Shown one piece after another: positions 22,858 through 34,210 of a DNA stretch of 64,000 nucleotides. Source of the DNA: Heterobilharzia americana (lineage: Eukaryota > Platyhelminthes > Trematoda > Strigeidida > Schistosomatidae); the NCBI GenBank assembly GCA_944470555.2, contig OX104134.1:100248701-100312700 (forward strand), in the 5' to 3' direction. The notes beneath the pieces are model-generated. The model did not search any database, had not been told where the DNA came from, and worked only from the letters and a program-made list of their open reading frames with translations. Position 1 is the stretch's first letter, and the number at the start of each line of letters is the position of its first letter. The position numbers and the translations under genes were made by a program.

Positions 22858-24278
22858 ATGCTCACACCACTATTGCAGAAGGTGTGGAGGGAAGAGAAGG
22901 TACCTGACGATTGGAAGAAGGGTTACCTTGTCAAACTGCCGAAGAAGGGAGACCTCAGTGCTTGCAAGAACTGGCGAGGAATCACTCTCCTATCCACCCC
23001 AAGTAAAATATTAAGCCGCATCATCCTGGAGAGGCTTAAAGACGCACTGGATTCAAAACTGCGACCGGAACAGGCAGGCTTCAGGAAGTACAAATCATGT
23101 GCTGACCAAATTGCAACGCTTCGTATCATCATAGAACAGAGCGTAGAATGGCAATCAGCTCTATACCTCAACTTCATCGACTTTGAGAAGGCCTTTGACA
23201 GCGTCGACCGAGAAGTAATTTGGAAACTGCTTCAATACTACGGAGTACCGCAAACCTTTATCCGCCTCATTCAACAACTATATGAAGATGCCACATGCCA
23301 AGTAATCCACAATGGGAAGCTCAGTGATGCCTTTGAAGTGAAGACAGGAGTGAAACAAGGTTGCCTACTATCCCCCATGATATTCCTTATTGTGGTGGAC
23401 TGGATCATGCAGCAAACAGTAGGCAGCGAGAAGAGGGGGATACACTGGACGACGGAAAAGAACCTAGAAGACTTGGATTTCGCCGATGACTTATGCCTAA
23501 TGTCACATAAACTTGAAGATCTGCAGGCAAAAACTAACAAGTTGACAGAGGAGGCAGCTAAGACGGGACTTCAGGTGAATATAGAGAAGACAGAAGTGAT
23601 GAAGATACCGCACCACCACCATCAACAACAACAACAAACTCCAATCACCGTCAACGGTAGAAACTTGAAGGAAGTAACCTCCTTCACTTATCTAGGAAGC
23701 ACTGTTTCAACTACAGGCGGGACGGACGAGGACGTCAAAGTCAGAATCAGAAAAGCAAGACAGGCATTCATTAGCCTGAAACCAGTGTGGAGATCTTCTG
23801 CACTCCTCTCAGCATGCGGAACAACATCCGGATTTTCAACACCAACGTCAAGTCAATGCTCTTGTATGGCTCAGAGACTTGGCGCGTCACGAAAGGCATT
23901 TCCAATAAACTACAGACATTCATCAACAACTGCTTACGCTCGCTGCTGAAGATCAGATGGCCAGAAAGAATAAGCAACAAGGAACTCTGGGAACGAACCA
24001 ACCAAGAACCTATCACGCAACAAATATGCAGGAAGAAGTGGAGATGGATTGGGCATACACTGAGAAGGCCGACTGAGGACATCACGCGTCAGGCCCTCGA
24101 GTGGAATCCCCATGGGAAGCGACGAGTTGGACGTCCGAGGGTGACATGGAGGAGGTCGTGCGAGGAGGAAATGAGAGCTTCTGGGCTGTCGTGGAACCAG
24201 GTTCAAAAGATCTCAGAGAACAGAGGTCACTGGAGGCGTGCTACTGAAGCCCTATGTTCCACTAGGAACCCAAGGGAC

Positions 24279-24281
<3 letters not shown>
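22858..24281 (+). pseudogene. RTE reverse transcriptase, truncated and frameshifted
   Basis: From ATG 22858 the frame encodes RT motifs in order: KGYLVKLPKKGDLS and NWRGITLL (residues 22-45), QAGFRKYKSCADQ (72-84), FIDFEKAFDSVD with the first catalytic Asp (D108), TGVKQGCLLSP (163-173), and the catalytic FADD box at 208-211. A His/Gln-rich tract follows at about 242-250, then VTSFTYLGS. The first frame ends at 23949. The biologically correct continuation lies in another frame from about 23800 (SMRNNIRIFNTNVKS, WERTNQEP, GRPRVTWRR, to NPRD at 24281). The switch needs a net two-base deletion or one-base insertion near CACTCCTCTCAGC (23803-23815), best explained by a CT-repeat slip. The same slip is present in the copy at 1779-3094. 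Not functional here: no endonuclease and a broken frame. Confidence 0.9.

Positions 24282-24327
<46 letters not shown>
24279..24327 (+). repeat. (TAA)n element tail / microsatellite
   Basis: About 16 TAA units form the RTE 3' tail; the trinucleotide unit matches the shorter tails of the other three copies. Confidence 0.95.
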
Positions 24328-25240
24328 CAGTAGTATATATACATGCAAAAGTCTTGATACTGTAGATGAAATGAAAACAGCGTGTTCAAACGTGCTGTGA
24401 CTTTCCCAAATACCAGCCATGTCTAATGTCAACCTTTTACTCAGTGCCCAACATTTGCCATACTATTCGGTCAAATCTTGATCAGAATTCATATAAATAT
24501 TCTACTATCGTTGTCACAAAGGAGTCGAGAAAATTAGAGCTATATAAACCATGTCTCAAAGTTGTGGAGTTATCTCATATGAATATGGACAATAAATCAT
24601 GTCCAAAACGTCATCTAGTAAGTGATGGGGATCTTTCACTGTGTGACATCTCTAATCAACAGACTAAAATGGAATTTCAATCTACCACATTGCTCAAGTT
24701 TTACTCCTACATTCTAACTACTCATTTTGGTCTTCAGTAGTATACTTCGATCAGACTATCCTAATTTTATTCATTCTCAATCCACTATAAACATCTTGTA
24801 TTAGCGTTGGACATTTCACCCAACAGTTTGTGTTACTATGTAGGCGACATTTCTCTCCTGAAATTCGTTCCCACTTTTATACCAACGAAATGAAGAGGAA
24901 TAGGAGCATTGGGTTCCTATGGTTGATCAGACATTTTTACTGCTTGTGAAAGACATTAATTCTATCGAAAACTTACTTCATAATATTACTACTGTGTAGT
25001 TCACCTGGAGAGCTTTGCAGCGACGTATCAATTCTTTCTTTACGGTGTGTAGTTCCGAAATAATTGTCTGTTAAATGGAGTTAATTATTATGTCCACTTC
25101 CCTTTTCTCTGCATAAATTCAGATATTTTAATCATGTTAATTAGGATTTTTATCGGCTGTGACGTTCTGTCTGCATGATAATAACGTAGACGTCAGGTGG
25201 AGATTTTGAGACAGAGAATGAAAGTCAGTCGATGACACTA
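24328..25240. other. no confident gene; one unassigned open frame
   Basis: A 104-codon frame at 24426-24740 (plus) is rich in Ser/Lys/Thr with no recognised domain. Bases 24422-24444 are identical to 46075-46097 and similarity continues patchily, so it lies at least partly in a dispersed repeat. Confidence 0.35.
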
Positions 25241-25249
25241 ATGACTGCT

Positions 25250-25400
25250 CAGTGTCTTGTTACGCTTGCCTACTCATGTCTGCCTTATCGTACAATGTTA
25301 CCTGAAGTAGACTCAAACGGGAAGGTTACAGGTGGGCAGATTGAAGAATGGTGTCAGTGTATGAAGTCCTTGACTGCTGGTCTGAAGTATGTATGGTCTC
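25250..25400 (+). mobile_element. non-LTR retrotransposon 3'-end fragment (family of 48.2 kb)
   Basis: 'gcctactcatgtctgcctta', 'acaatgttacctgaagtag', 'tgtatgaagtccttgactg' align in order with the C-terminal coding part at 48285-48410. Heavily decayed. Confidence 0.55.
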
Positions 25401-26169
25401 CTAGATAGCATACGTCAGAGTGACTGACTGACCAAGTGGCTGTAGGTCTGATGTAACCGTAGGCTGACTCATATTATAAATAATGGGGCTAATGACCACG
25501 ACTGTTATCTTCTGTAGTATGGTGTTTGAAGTGAGGTGGTAGGGGGCAAGTTGTGTAATCATTCTGTGGGTGAATTAGGCTTGTAATTTTGTGTGGAACC
25601 ATTCACCTGCTCACTCGAAGAGTTATCCCTTTGAATTGAAAAGTCATGTAATAAGAACTTACAGTTACGGTCATAATATTCGCTATTTTTTTACATGGTT
25701 TGTGGGGACTGATTAGTTCGAAGGTAGTTGCAGAACCGCAAAACACAACCGTGCTAAAAATAAAGTTCGCGGCTGTCGCATCTCACCATCTAGTCAGTAG
25801 GTCGGAATTCAGTGGTGATCTATTTCCTGAGGTTCTTATGAGTCGCACATGAGGGCAATTACTCACCAACGGAATTGGATAGTAGTTACACCAAATAGGG
25901 AATTGACGAAAGTAGGAAATGTGATCATCAGGTAGATGGTAATATGCTCGCCATGGAAATTCACGGTCCTGGAATTAACTCATCATAGGACCAGGCTTGT
26001 ATGCCATTTAGGAACCAGTGTTCACTGCCCCCATCTCCTCAATGATTCTTTAACTAACGTCACTCACTCCGCGATGAAAACTACCCTGGGTCCGCCTTTC
26101 TAATCGATCAGTCTTTCAACAGTTTGCAAACGCTCCCTTCATCTTGTATCTTAATTTATCTTCTATTCA

Positions 26170-26430
26170 ACTGAAGGAAAGATTTCACTTCTGCATGTCG
26201 GAGCTTAGTGTGTTCTATGCTCACTTGCTATCTTCTGGTTAGCGAAGTCTGTAGATCTGCCTGAGTGCCTTCAAGCTAATCAGTTTGTACAACAGTAATA
26301 CATTTTGCAAGTTCATGACACTTTTTATGTCAAACAGAGATCACACCTTGTGATCTTTACTGAGTGGGAGCAGAATGGTTTCCAACGGAAACCGTGTCGA
26401 CTCTACAGTGGAAGGACAGTCGAAGAAACA
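26170..26430. repeat. dispersed repeat family E fragment
   Basis: 'gtctgtagatctgcctgagt', 'cagagatcaca..tgtgatc', 'ggtttccaac..aaaccgtgt' correspond to modules of the 4885-5150 copy. Confidence 0.45.
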
Positions 26431-26598
26431 ATTAGTTGTATGAAATGTTAACATGGAGTGTAGAGTTGCTTTTCTCGTGTGCGCAACGTTTTCTTCTCAT
26501 TGATGAAGCGAACCAGTGACTACCGCTTACCAACCAGTGGCTATCCGACCTGGAATGGATGTGGGAGGGATCTGAGAACTTCGTGAGTATATAGACAA

Positions 26599-26868
26599 TC
26601 ACCAACTCTCAGTGTAAAACAAATTTCTTGTTAATCGAGAAGATAGACAGCTAATCTTCTCTGAAGACACTGAGTACGCATAAAACCCTCCATTTTGTGC
26701 AATCATCAGAAAACGACAAGAAATATTTGTCTGAGAACTCATGATAGACAGTTGACGGAAGAACGACGGAATATCATGGTTGATATAGGTTTCGTACATG
26801 TCAGCCATCACCGGACCAAGATGTGTCTGGAATCTCCAGCGAACTGATGTCGTTTGTGAGAGACTCAA
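26599..26868 (-). pseudogene. probable Penelope-like reverse-transcriptase fragment
   Basis: The minus frame reads QTTSVRWRFQTHLGPVMADMYETYI. LGPVMADMY after a QT-containing stretch resembles the conserved box of Penelope-like reverse transcriptases (QTDGVAMGSPLGPV.ADIY). The expected Met-Gly-Ser-Pro is lost, and the sequence downstream, where the Asp-Asp box should be, does not align in one frame. Assignment is tentative. Confidence 0.42.
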
Positions 26869-27127
26869 ACCGGCAGACTGAATGGATTGGATTCACTTCC
26901 TGGTCACTGGAATGTGAGTAGTTTCGTGTTCTTCTCTAGTTGTGGGTACTGACCTGTTTGTAGGGTGGTCATTCAGCTAAGGGACTCAGAATTTCGATAT
27001 GGTGGAAAGTAGGACATGTGACATACAGGTGTTCTTAACATCCTCAGACATGACTCCCAACTACCATTCATGCTGCAGCTTACGTCTGATTTATAACCCA
27101 CCTCCATTCCGTAGATGATTCAGCTTC

Positions 27128-27315
27128 TGATCTGTTTGGTAGCTGCCAGTGGAATCCAGGACACGTGCGTTTCATCCTATTTAAGACTCACTCGTCAGCT
27201 GGATGTACTGCCAGCACGCCAGTGAGTAAAGAGAGATTTTGCCCTCACTGAGACTCGAGCCCGCTACCCATCGCTTCAATCGTCAAAGCTTTGGTTATCC
27301 ATTATGCCAGAGGGA
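27128..27315 (-). repeat. SM-alpha-like hammerhead SINE (family A)
   Basis: Minus strand, in order: 'ctggcataatggataacc' (A-box-like), 'gcgggctcgagtctcagtg' (B-box-like), then the hammerhead at 27154-27204 and 'ttccactggcagctacc'. No partner copy is next to it. Confidence 0.75.
27154..27204 (-). ncRNA. hammerhead ribozyme, near-intact with 4-nt insertion
   Basis: Stem I ATCCAG/CTGGAT is perfect, the cores CTGACGA and GAAA are intact, stem III is ACGC/GTGT with a two-base loop, and the cleavage triplet is GTC. The oddity is a four-base GAGT duplication between the CTGACGA core and stem II, also seen at about 63460. It may weaken folding. Confidence 0.6.
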
Positions 27316-28719
27316 TACGGGAGCCGCCTACCTCTTATGCAACGGGTTGTTGTTCATTGATACTTGGATTGTTCCGTTGTTATACGGGGTCGAATCACAA
27401 GACCTCTGTAGGCATATGGGCTCCCAGATGAATATCTTGCCTTCTAGACTAAACAATAACAACCAACAAATAAAATAGTCAATAAAAATCAAATGCGAGA
27501 CAAAAATACAACTTTATCATTAATATTTTCAAATTTACTTCATTCTTTCAACTCTCCAACTTGTGTATCCTTGCTCTTTTTATCAAATAAAAATCGTTTT
27601 CACACATTAAAATGCCTCAGTGAAACTACCTTGTTTCTCCAAAATATCTATCACACCAGCGAGGCGAAACTAAGGCACAAAAATCACGTCAACATACCTA
27701 AATCCTTTCAACCTGTCAAAATAAAACCACACTTTAAGTGGTCAGCGATGTCTGTAAAAATATAGAAAAATTAGAAAAGGGGGGAAACCAACCAAACTTT
27801 ATGACTGAAAACGTGTTATTTTGTTCTAAAACTGGGTGTTTATTTCTGAAATGACATCGTGATAAAATGTGGGCCAGACATTTTTCGATAACTAATTTTA
27901 TACTACTTACAAGCATTAAACAGTAGGCAGATGTATATACGTTTTTCTTCTACACTTGGTTAGAATGCCAGCCTTCCAGAGATTTTCTTGAAGCATTTTG
28001 AACGTGCTGTTTGATGGATTTTCACATTCTCTCAATCGAATTTGTGATCGTGATTGTCTGTGTGCATTGAAAACAGGGGAAGTTACGTCATTTCGCCTTA
28101 TAGTGTCGGTTGGTGCTCATGAGTTGTTTGAGCAATGCGACGACTGCAGTAGCCAACGCAGTGTTGTGAATAATATTCGCAGTTGAGTTTGTAGGTTATA
28201 TTTGCCTTGGCTTCTTTTGGCAGCGGATCATAACATCCTTTGAAGTGATTTCGGTGGTTTGAAGGCCACTCGAATCCTGAACCAGCGAGGTAGTCGGTTG
28301 ACCGTTTCTGAGACATGCTTGGTGTAGGGTAGAGTAGCGCGCTTACTAATTTGAAGTAATTGCAGCGGCCTCTGTTCTTATGGTAAACCGGAAACCCGAT
28401 AACACTAGGTAATAGGTGTTTTGTCCTAGTGCCGAACTTAGAACCATCAGGTCCTGAAGTATGCACGTTCCAATTCAGTCACCCGATTGGAATCCAAAAG
28501 TCCAGATAATCCTACTTCTGTCAATTCGGAATTTCATAATCTAGCTAGTAGACTCATCCTCACCGTGTACTTTGATTGGCTGGCGGTAGTTGGTGAGGAG
28601 TCCTGATGGACATAGGTAGGGTTCATGCTTGTAGGCCTCATCACAGTAAAGCTTATGTGCAACATCCAGGAAACGCATATCACGTTTGCGAGATTTGCAC
28701 CCATGTTATTCAGTGCTGC
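27316..28719. other. no gene seen; AT-rich core
   Basis: 27480-27960 is AT-rich and lacks recognised repeats. Its longest frame (27493-27765, plus) has no domain. The 28.1-28.5 kb part has tRNA-like fragments but no complete head. Confidence 0.35.
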
Positions 28720-29065
28720 AGGCAGACACCTTACCACCAAGGTGTTGCCTGCTATCTGCAACCACTTAACACCCATCAAAGTGCACGGCGATGATGAGTG
28801 TCCTAGGTTGGTTGCTGAAAATGATCAATAGAATTCGATCTGGATTCAGGACTAGAAAACACGAGATTGGTTACTCCTCAGTGACCAATTAGTGTGTCCA
28901 ATCCAGTCATGGAGGAGATCAGTCTCCTTCTGAATTACTCAATGGTAACATCTCCAACTGTAGTATAGGGTAGTGCTGGTTTGAACCTGGCACGGAACAT
29001 CAATTCCGACGAGGTTACAGATGCGCCTTACTGACTAATGAGTGTCAGTACGCACGGGACGTGGG
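28720..29065. repeat. SINE family C fragment
   Basis: 'catcaaagtgcacggcgatg', 'agattggttactcctcagtg', 'accaattagtgtgtccaatcc' and 'gctggtttgaacctggcacg' are family C modules; the same segment recurs at 48890-49025. Confidence 0.5.
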
Positions 29066-30119
29066 CTGGACAATACTCCCAGTCGATTCCCTCTGATCAA
29101 CAAACAAATGCGACGTATTCACACACACACTTATTTGATGTTTCATTTTCTTTGGTAGAAGAGCGTTGGGTCGCATCCTTATTGTGTGACTAGTGTTGAC
29201 TGTGTGTGACTGGATCCAGCCGACGAATTATTTTCTCTTCCTGTTTATTTCTAACATTTTATTGCACATCATCTCTGGGTTGCTGATTTCTCCGAAGATA
29301 TGACTTTTCAAACAGCAACAGATTCTGTCAGTACCGTACTGTTCCAATCTATATGTTCTGCTCTAACCGTTCACTGAGTCATTTGGATTATATGTACTTG
29401 TTAATTGATATACTTCAGCTTTTTCTTGTAAGATGCTCACTGACGCTATCTCATGCGCAAATTGACACTTGGCGGTACAGAAGAGAAGAAACTCACCATA
29501 GCATTAGGAAGGCTCTCTACCTTTTTACATGATAGAGGTGATATTGACGGGCAGAAAGACAGGAAAACAGAATTAACCAACGTAGAAAGTCTCGCATACA
29601 GAAGTGCATCACTTCAAGTTCCCATTAGTAGGAGAAGTTGTATGGATGGAGAAGGAATTGAAAAATTTAAGTTAATAAAAATATTCCAGCTTTGGAAGAC
29701 GGTGAGGGATTGAATATATCTGCGCCACTGTAACTGGTATTCGGACATTTCACCAAGAATCTTTGAGTACCTCACAGCTCAGACCAACGCTGACACGCTT
29801 CATCGACTGGTGCCAGGTTTTGAACAAGCCACCTCAGTCGATGAAGGTTCAGAACCTCATCGACTGCCTTCCTACGTTGACACTGCTCGCACTGTTGTTC
29901 CAACAAAAAGTGGGAAGTGCTTCAAAGGTCCCCCTGTTCAAAAGCTTGAAATTTTCCAATACCATGCGTCACAGCTGTATAACAGGCCAGCATACTCGTC
30001 CTTTGCCGACACTTGAGATGTTGCACGATGACAAATGCACAAGGGACCATTTTTTATATGAGTTGAGATTTTGCCAGCAGCCGACTCGTTTGGGTTGAAG
30101 GAACTCCCCAATTAGGTGA
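29066..30119. other. no confident gene
   Basis: An 86-codon ATG frame at 29453-29713 (plus) is mixed-charge and lacks known motifs; it could be a chance frame. 29770-29890 carries the dispersed 'cagctcagaccaac..cttcatcgactggtg' repeat shared with 41860-41930 and 49860-49930. Confidence 0.35.
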
Positions 30120-30570
30120 AGTGGTCGACGCATTCGATTGCATCACACCCTATCCTGTCTAACATTTTAACAGATGACAAACGCATGCCAGCCGAACATA
30201 CTCAAATTTCTGCTCAACGCGTGTCAGTATGTCCGGCTAACAGAGAAGCATCGTATGCGTATCCGAAGTCAAGAAGATACCCTACAGGGAGTAGATCAAT
30301 CCCTGTAAAGTCGAAGATGCCTAAGGTTGTGTCAATTAGTATGTCCGTAACGAGGATGAACAGGAACGGTGACAGTGGACATCCCTGGCGGATACCACTG
30401 CTTGTCTTCACTTCATAAGACAGTTTCTCATCGGCTCTTAAACAACTTCATGAGTTCAAGTAGAAAGTTTTACTAAGCACCACATTCTTGTTCAGTACTG
30501 CACTTACAATCAGAAACCACTACAACACCTCACGGTCAACACAGTCAAATGCCATCTTCATGTCAAGAAA
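30120..30570 (-). pseudogene. second-family non-LTR reverse-transcriptase fragment
   Basis: The minus strand reads DMKMAFDCVDREVL (first catalytic Asp box), then, after stops, LSYEVKTSSGIRQGCPLSPFLFILV, then GIDLLPVGYLLDFGYAYDA. The YADD box is altered to YAYDA. SSGVRQGCPLSPFLF and the spaced VDLLPG..L.D..YADD are typical of a non-LTR clade distinct from the RTE copies here. Several stops make it inactive. It may be the same family as the 3' ends at 48.2 kb and elsewhere, but no copy links the two parts. Confidence 0.75.
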
Positions 30571-32354
30571 TATTAAAAGTACCGATAAGATCGCCTGTGT
30601 TCCAGAACCAGATGAAAAATGAGGGTCTGATCAACTCACTGTCGTTCAAGTCTGAACCTAACCTGGTTTCGTCGAGTTTCTTGTTCACAAATTTCAACTA
30701 GGTGTCAGGTAATACTGACTGGAGTTCTATAAAAATCAAGTCATAAAATTGATTTTACCTCCTCATTCCTTGTGATTACTTAAACAGAATATTCATAACA
30801 TTGGTAACCTCGAACATTTCAGTCGATACCTTAATATCGTAAAATCATTAGTAAAACTGATTGTTATCCTTTTTTTAATGTGATTAGATTTTTGAACATG
30901 GGAGTTAACAAGTCCCGGTGAGGGAGAGGGGTGGGCGTGGGATGAGGGGATGAATCAACCGATACAAACTGAGAGTTTAGGTAACATGTAGAACCGATTA
31001 ATGGAGGTGGAGCAGGCCGCATAAAACTGAACACAAATAAACCCAGTGAAATAACTAATAAAACCAATCAATTCAAAGTAGAAATTCACAATAATTTTCG
31101 GATTCCTGATGAGAATGAAGCGATTGGGTATGGACGAGTTATGAGACACTGGAATATTCATACCTAGAATTCCAGAAGAGCATATACTACTGATATGAGA
31201 AGTCTCAATAGATAGTCACCTCGTGAGTACAATTTGAGATCATCTAGTGTGCTGATTCCACTCGAGCGGTTTCTTGTAATTTCGTATTAGTTTGTTTGCT
31301 GGATTTTTCATACAGGGGTGATATTTCGGGCATAATCAATTGGGCATAGTCATATCGTGTAACTCCTTAACCTTAAGATATGGTTTACACAGTTCTAATC
31401 CTGTTTCCTTCTTTGTGATGAGGATAGTAGAGTTATCCACATCTCTGGAACAAGTACTGTATCATCCCTGTTGCATTTGTTTGACGTTGAATGGACAAAC
31501 ACGGCGATTATCATTCAGTCTCTCCTTCCAGTTGACTAAGCTATTTTCAAAGACAGTCATTCTATCCTGTCCTACTATGTGGTTTTTTATGTGGCATAAC
31601 TGAGCTTTTCTCTGAATTTCATACCTAACTACGGTCTACCACTGTGGATTTGGTCTAGGATTTTATGCTCCAATAACCTAATTAACAATGGTCAACTACC
31701 TTGACCTGTTAACTTGACCTTACAATCCTCACATAGGATTCAAGAGACTAAATTATGTCATCTACCAGGCTCCTTAGAATTTTTTAGCCTGAAAAGCTAG
31801 TTTTTTAGTGAGTTTGTAGATTTAAATGCCTCCCCTCATTTCAGACAGTAGCATGTGTCGTGATACCTAAAGGCTATGAAAGTGAAAATGGATCATCGCT
31901 GGACGTATATCGTACTTTACACCTCTGATTATACTTCTGCTAAACAAGATAATCTGAGAATACAGAACTAATTAACATGTTTTGGATTTCAACACAAATG
32001 AGGCAAGATATTTTCTTGCAGAGGTTTGAGCTTACTGATAAGTTATTAAGTAGTTAAGTTTGTGTAACTAAAACGCAGTGGTAGAATCAGGTAAGCATCT
32101 GCTGGGATGATGTTTTCAAGTGAATACTAACATTATAATCCAACCTGTTACGTCGTGCGTTCGAGTCTTGCTGTTATAGATTATCATGTGATACATCAGC
32201 TTGGGAAGTTCCGGCAAATTGCATTTACTGTTTGTTTGTTTCTTGACTCTAAATCTCAGTTCCTAAACACTTCATGACACATACCACCCCCTCCCAATCA
32301 AACTGAATGTGAAGACGGATTGAATAAAGTTCACGCGGCACTATTTTGTCAATT
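30571..32354. other. no gene seen
   Basis: Open frames are under 90 codons with no domain. No recognised repeat copy until the SINE near 32.36 kb. Confidence 0.4.
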
Positions 32355-32480
32355 GACAGAAGCACAGAGTTCGATCCCTAGCGCAGTCGTGCACACGCCC
32401 ACTACCGACGGTTCTAATACTTGGACGAAAGAGCTACTGTCCAGGTCTCCAAGTGTTTAGGATGTTAACATGGTCAGCAC
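32355..32480 (+). repeat. hammerhead SINE family B, degenerate
   Basis: 'cagagttcgatccctagcgc' (B-box-like), 'gtgcacacgcccactaccgacgg', 'tactTGGACGAAAgagc', 'tgtccagg' follow the family order; the CTGANGA core is lost. Confidence 0.5.
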
Positions 32481-32924
32481 AGGTGTTGAAACGAATCGCA
32501 CAGTTATACATATAGTGAGAGTATAACTAACTGAGAGTTGATTGGGAAACTGCATTTTGAAATACTGTGAAATATTTCTAGCTTAAGCATGGAAGTGTTG
32601 AACGTGAGTTCTACTTTGCGTTGGGATTTCATTTGAAGACAAAACTCAACGTGAAGAGCTTCGCTGCAGTTCATTCTGGTTATTGTTTCTTTGTGTTACC
32701 CCATTAACAAAATAGGATTGTGAATTATGGGAGATCTACTGACTGGTAAGAGTAATTGAGAACCAGTGCCTCCACTTAAAAGGAAGTCTTACGAGATTGT
32801 CTCTTGCTGGAACAACAGGGTGCCGGTTAATTGTGTGATTTTGCTGAAGGTCACATATTCGAACGCTCATGATTGTGCTAGGATTTGCGTTCTCAAAGGA
32901 AGTTCACTTTCTCCCTCTTTTCTC

Positions 32925-33035
32925 GCAGATGTACGTTTTGTCTTACTGAGGACTCGTCAGCTCGATGTACCTGCCTCCTAGTGAGTGACAAGTGTTGTTC
33001 CCACTGAAACTGAAACCTGGGACCAGTTGCTTTGA
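32925..33035 (-). repeat. SM-alpha-like hammerhead SINE (family A), minus copy
   Basis: Minus strand: 'gggaacaacacttgtcac', 'acatcgagctgacgagtcc', 'gtaagac'. CTGACGA is intact and stem II ends pair (GTC/GAC), but GAAA reads AAAA. Followed by an inverted copy at 33115-33295. Confidence 0.6.
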
Positions 33036-33114
33036 AATCTACTACTGAACAACACCAACAATAACTCGATTGAAGACAAGTGAAACAGCTTTGCCCTGTT
33101 AGAATGAGTACTGT

Positions 33115-33295
33115 ATGAACTTGTAATGAATTACCAACTCGTGGATTTGAAGAAATGGATACTACCGAGTTCGAGTCACAGTGATGCAGTACCATCACTC
33201 CTCGATCCCTGGGTGAATCCCAAAAAATAGGATGAAACGTGTGTCCTGGACTCCACCACTAGTTACCATTTGTCATCTGTATACAACCTCATCTC
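33115..33295 (+). repeat. SM-alpha-like hammerhead SINE (family A), plus copy
   Basis: 'ccgagttcgagtcacagtg' (B box), 'cgatccctgggtgaatccc', 'aaataggatgaaacg', 'gtcctggactccaccactag' follow the family; the core reads CTGGGTGA. Confidence 0.65.
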
Positions 33296-33689
33296 ATCAG
33301 GAACGCTTATCTGCAACCATGAGAAAACTGGTGTCACCTCAGTGATTTCCTATCAATATAAGTTAGAATCACCTAAGAAAATGCTCATCTATTCAAGGTT
33401 TCACATAAGCCTTACTGATGAGTTCTGACAAGTACGAAACCTGATTGGAGCAGGCCTACTTGCAGTTTGACTCCTAAAGTCCAACAGAATGCTTTATCAT
33501 TATAAGTTAGTTGGGTCATTCTTCTTTTTTTACAATTTCATTTACCAACAGAAAACTCCTCTGTGAATGAACACAAATCGTTGAGCTCAAACCTGAACAA
33601 ACTAAAGGGTGAGTCGCATTTATTTTCATGTGTAGTTTTGTCAGTTTTATTGAGAATTTGAGCCTGAAAAACACATTCGTTATTTCAAG

Positions 33690-33920
33690 TTGGTATTCAT
33701 CACTAACTAACCTGGAGAACCACTGAAAGCCTGGGAGCACAGCTGTTTAATCCTATTAGTATATGGCTCATCAGCCGTGCGCACCCATAACCCGACTGGG
33801 ACTCCAACGGGAACTCTTCAGCTCTCACGTCAACTATATTACAATTCAGCCACTGGGGCAAAGTCCAGTGTCCCCTGGTTTTCAACAGTACTGAAGTTGA
33901 TGTCATCATTGATTGACTGT
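33690..33920. repeat. hammerhead SINE family B, head-to-head pair
   Basis: 33690-33830 is a minus copy ('ggctgatgagccatat', 'taataggattaaacagc' on the minus strand). 33845-33920 is a plus-strand tail ('aagtccagtgtcccctgg', 'caacagtactgaagttg'). The plus copy has lost its ribozyme. Confidence 0.55.
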
Positions 33921-34039
33921 GAATCAAAAGACGCGTATCCTATCGTACGGCTGTAGGATATGACCGAGTGGGATACAAGCTGGTGAGAAATGTTATCTTT
34001 GGGCATGGTAGGCAAAATAATCGATGAGTTGATAAAGCT

Positions 34040-34210
34040 TCATCAGCTACTTCCAGCACAACTCTAGACGATGTAGGATTAGGTTGGAAGAAGGCTGAAG
34101 ATGAGCGAAACCAGAAGTGGCAGCACCGGTCTATGAAGTCTCGGACTGTGGATATGAGTCTTGTGAGATGGCTCACGCTGACCAGCTGACTGGGGATCGC
34201 TGATTAGAAA
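34040..34210 (+). mobile_element. non-LTR retrotransposon 3'-end fragment (family of 48.2 kb)
   Basis: The plus frame reads GLGWKKAEDERNQKWQHRSM, then KSRTVDMSLVRW, aligning with GWRKVRGGQTKTWHQCMKSLTVGLSHVG at 48330-48425. Confidence 0.65.

Larger units (their letters stand above)
22812..24327 (+). mobile_element. 5'-truncated RTE-type non-LTR retrotransposon, best copy
   Basis: The element begins at the codons for IPPEALRTDAETTAD, in the N-terminal part of the reverse transcriptase. The endonuclease domain and 5' end are missing. It runs through the RT and C-terminal region to CCCAAGGGAC and a (TAA)n tail at 24279-24327 (about 16 units). No target-site duplication was found by eye. Three other insertions in the window belong to the same family. 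Confidence 0.93.

Noticed and set aside
24279..24327. CRISPR-like or satellite array
   Set aside because: It is the (TAA)n tail of a retroelement, with no spacers.
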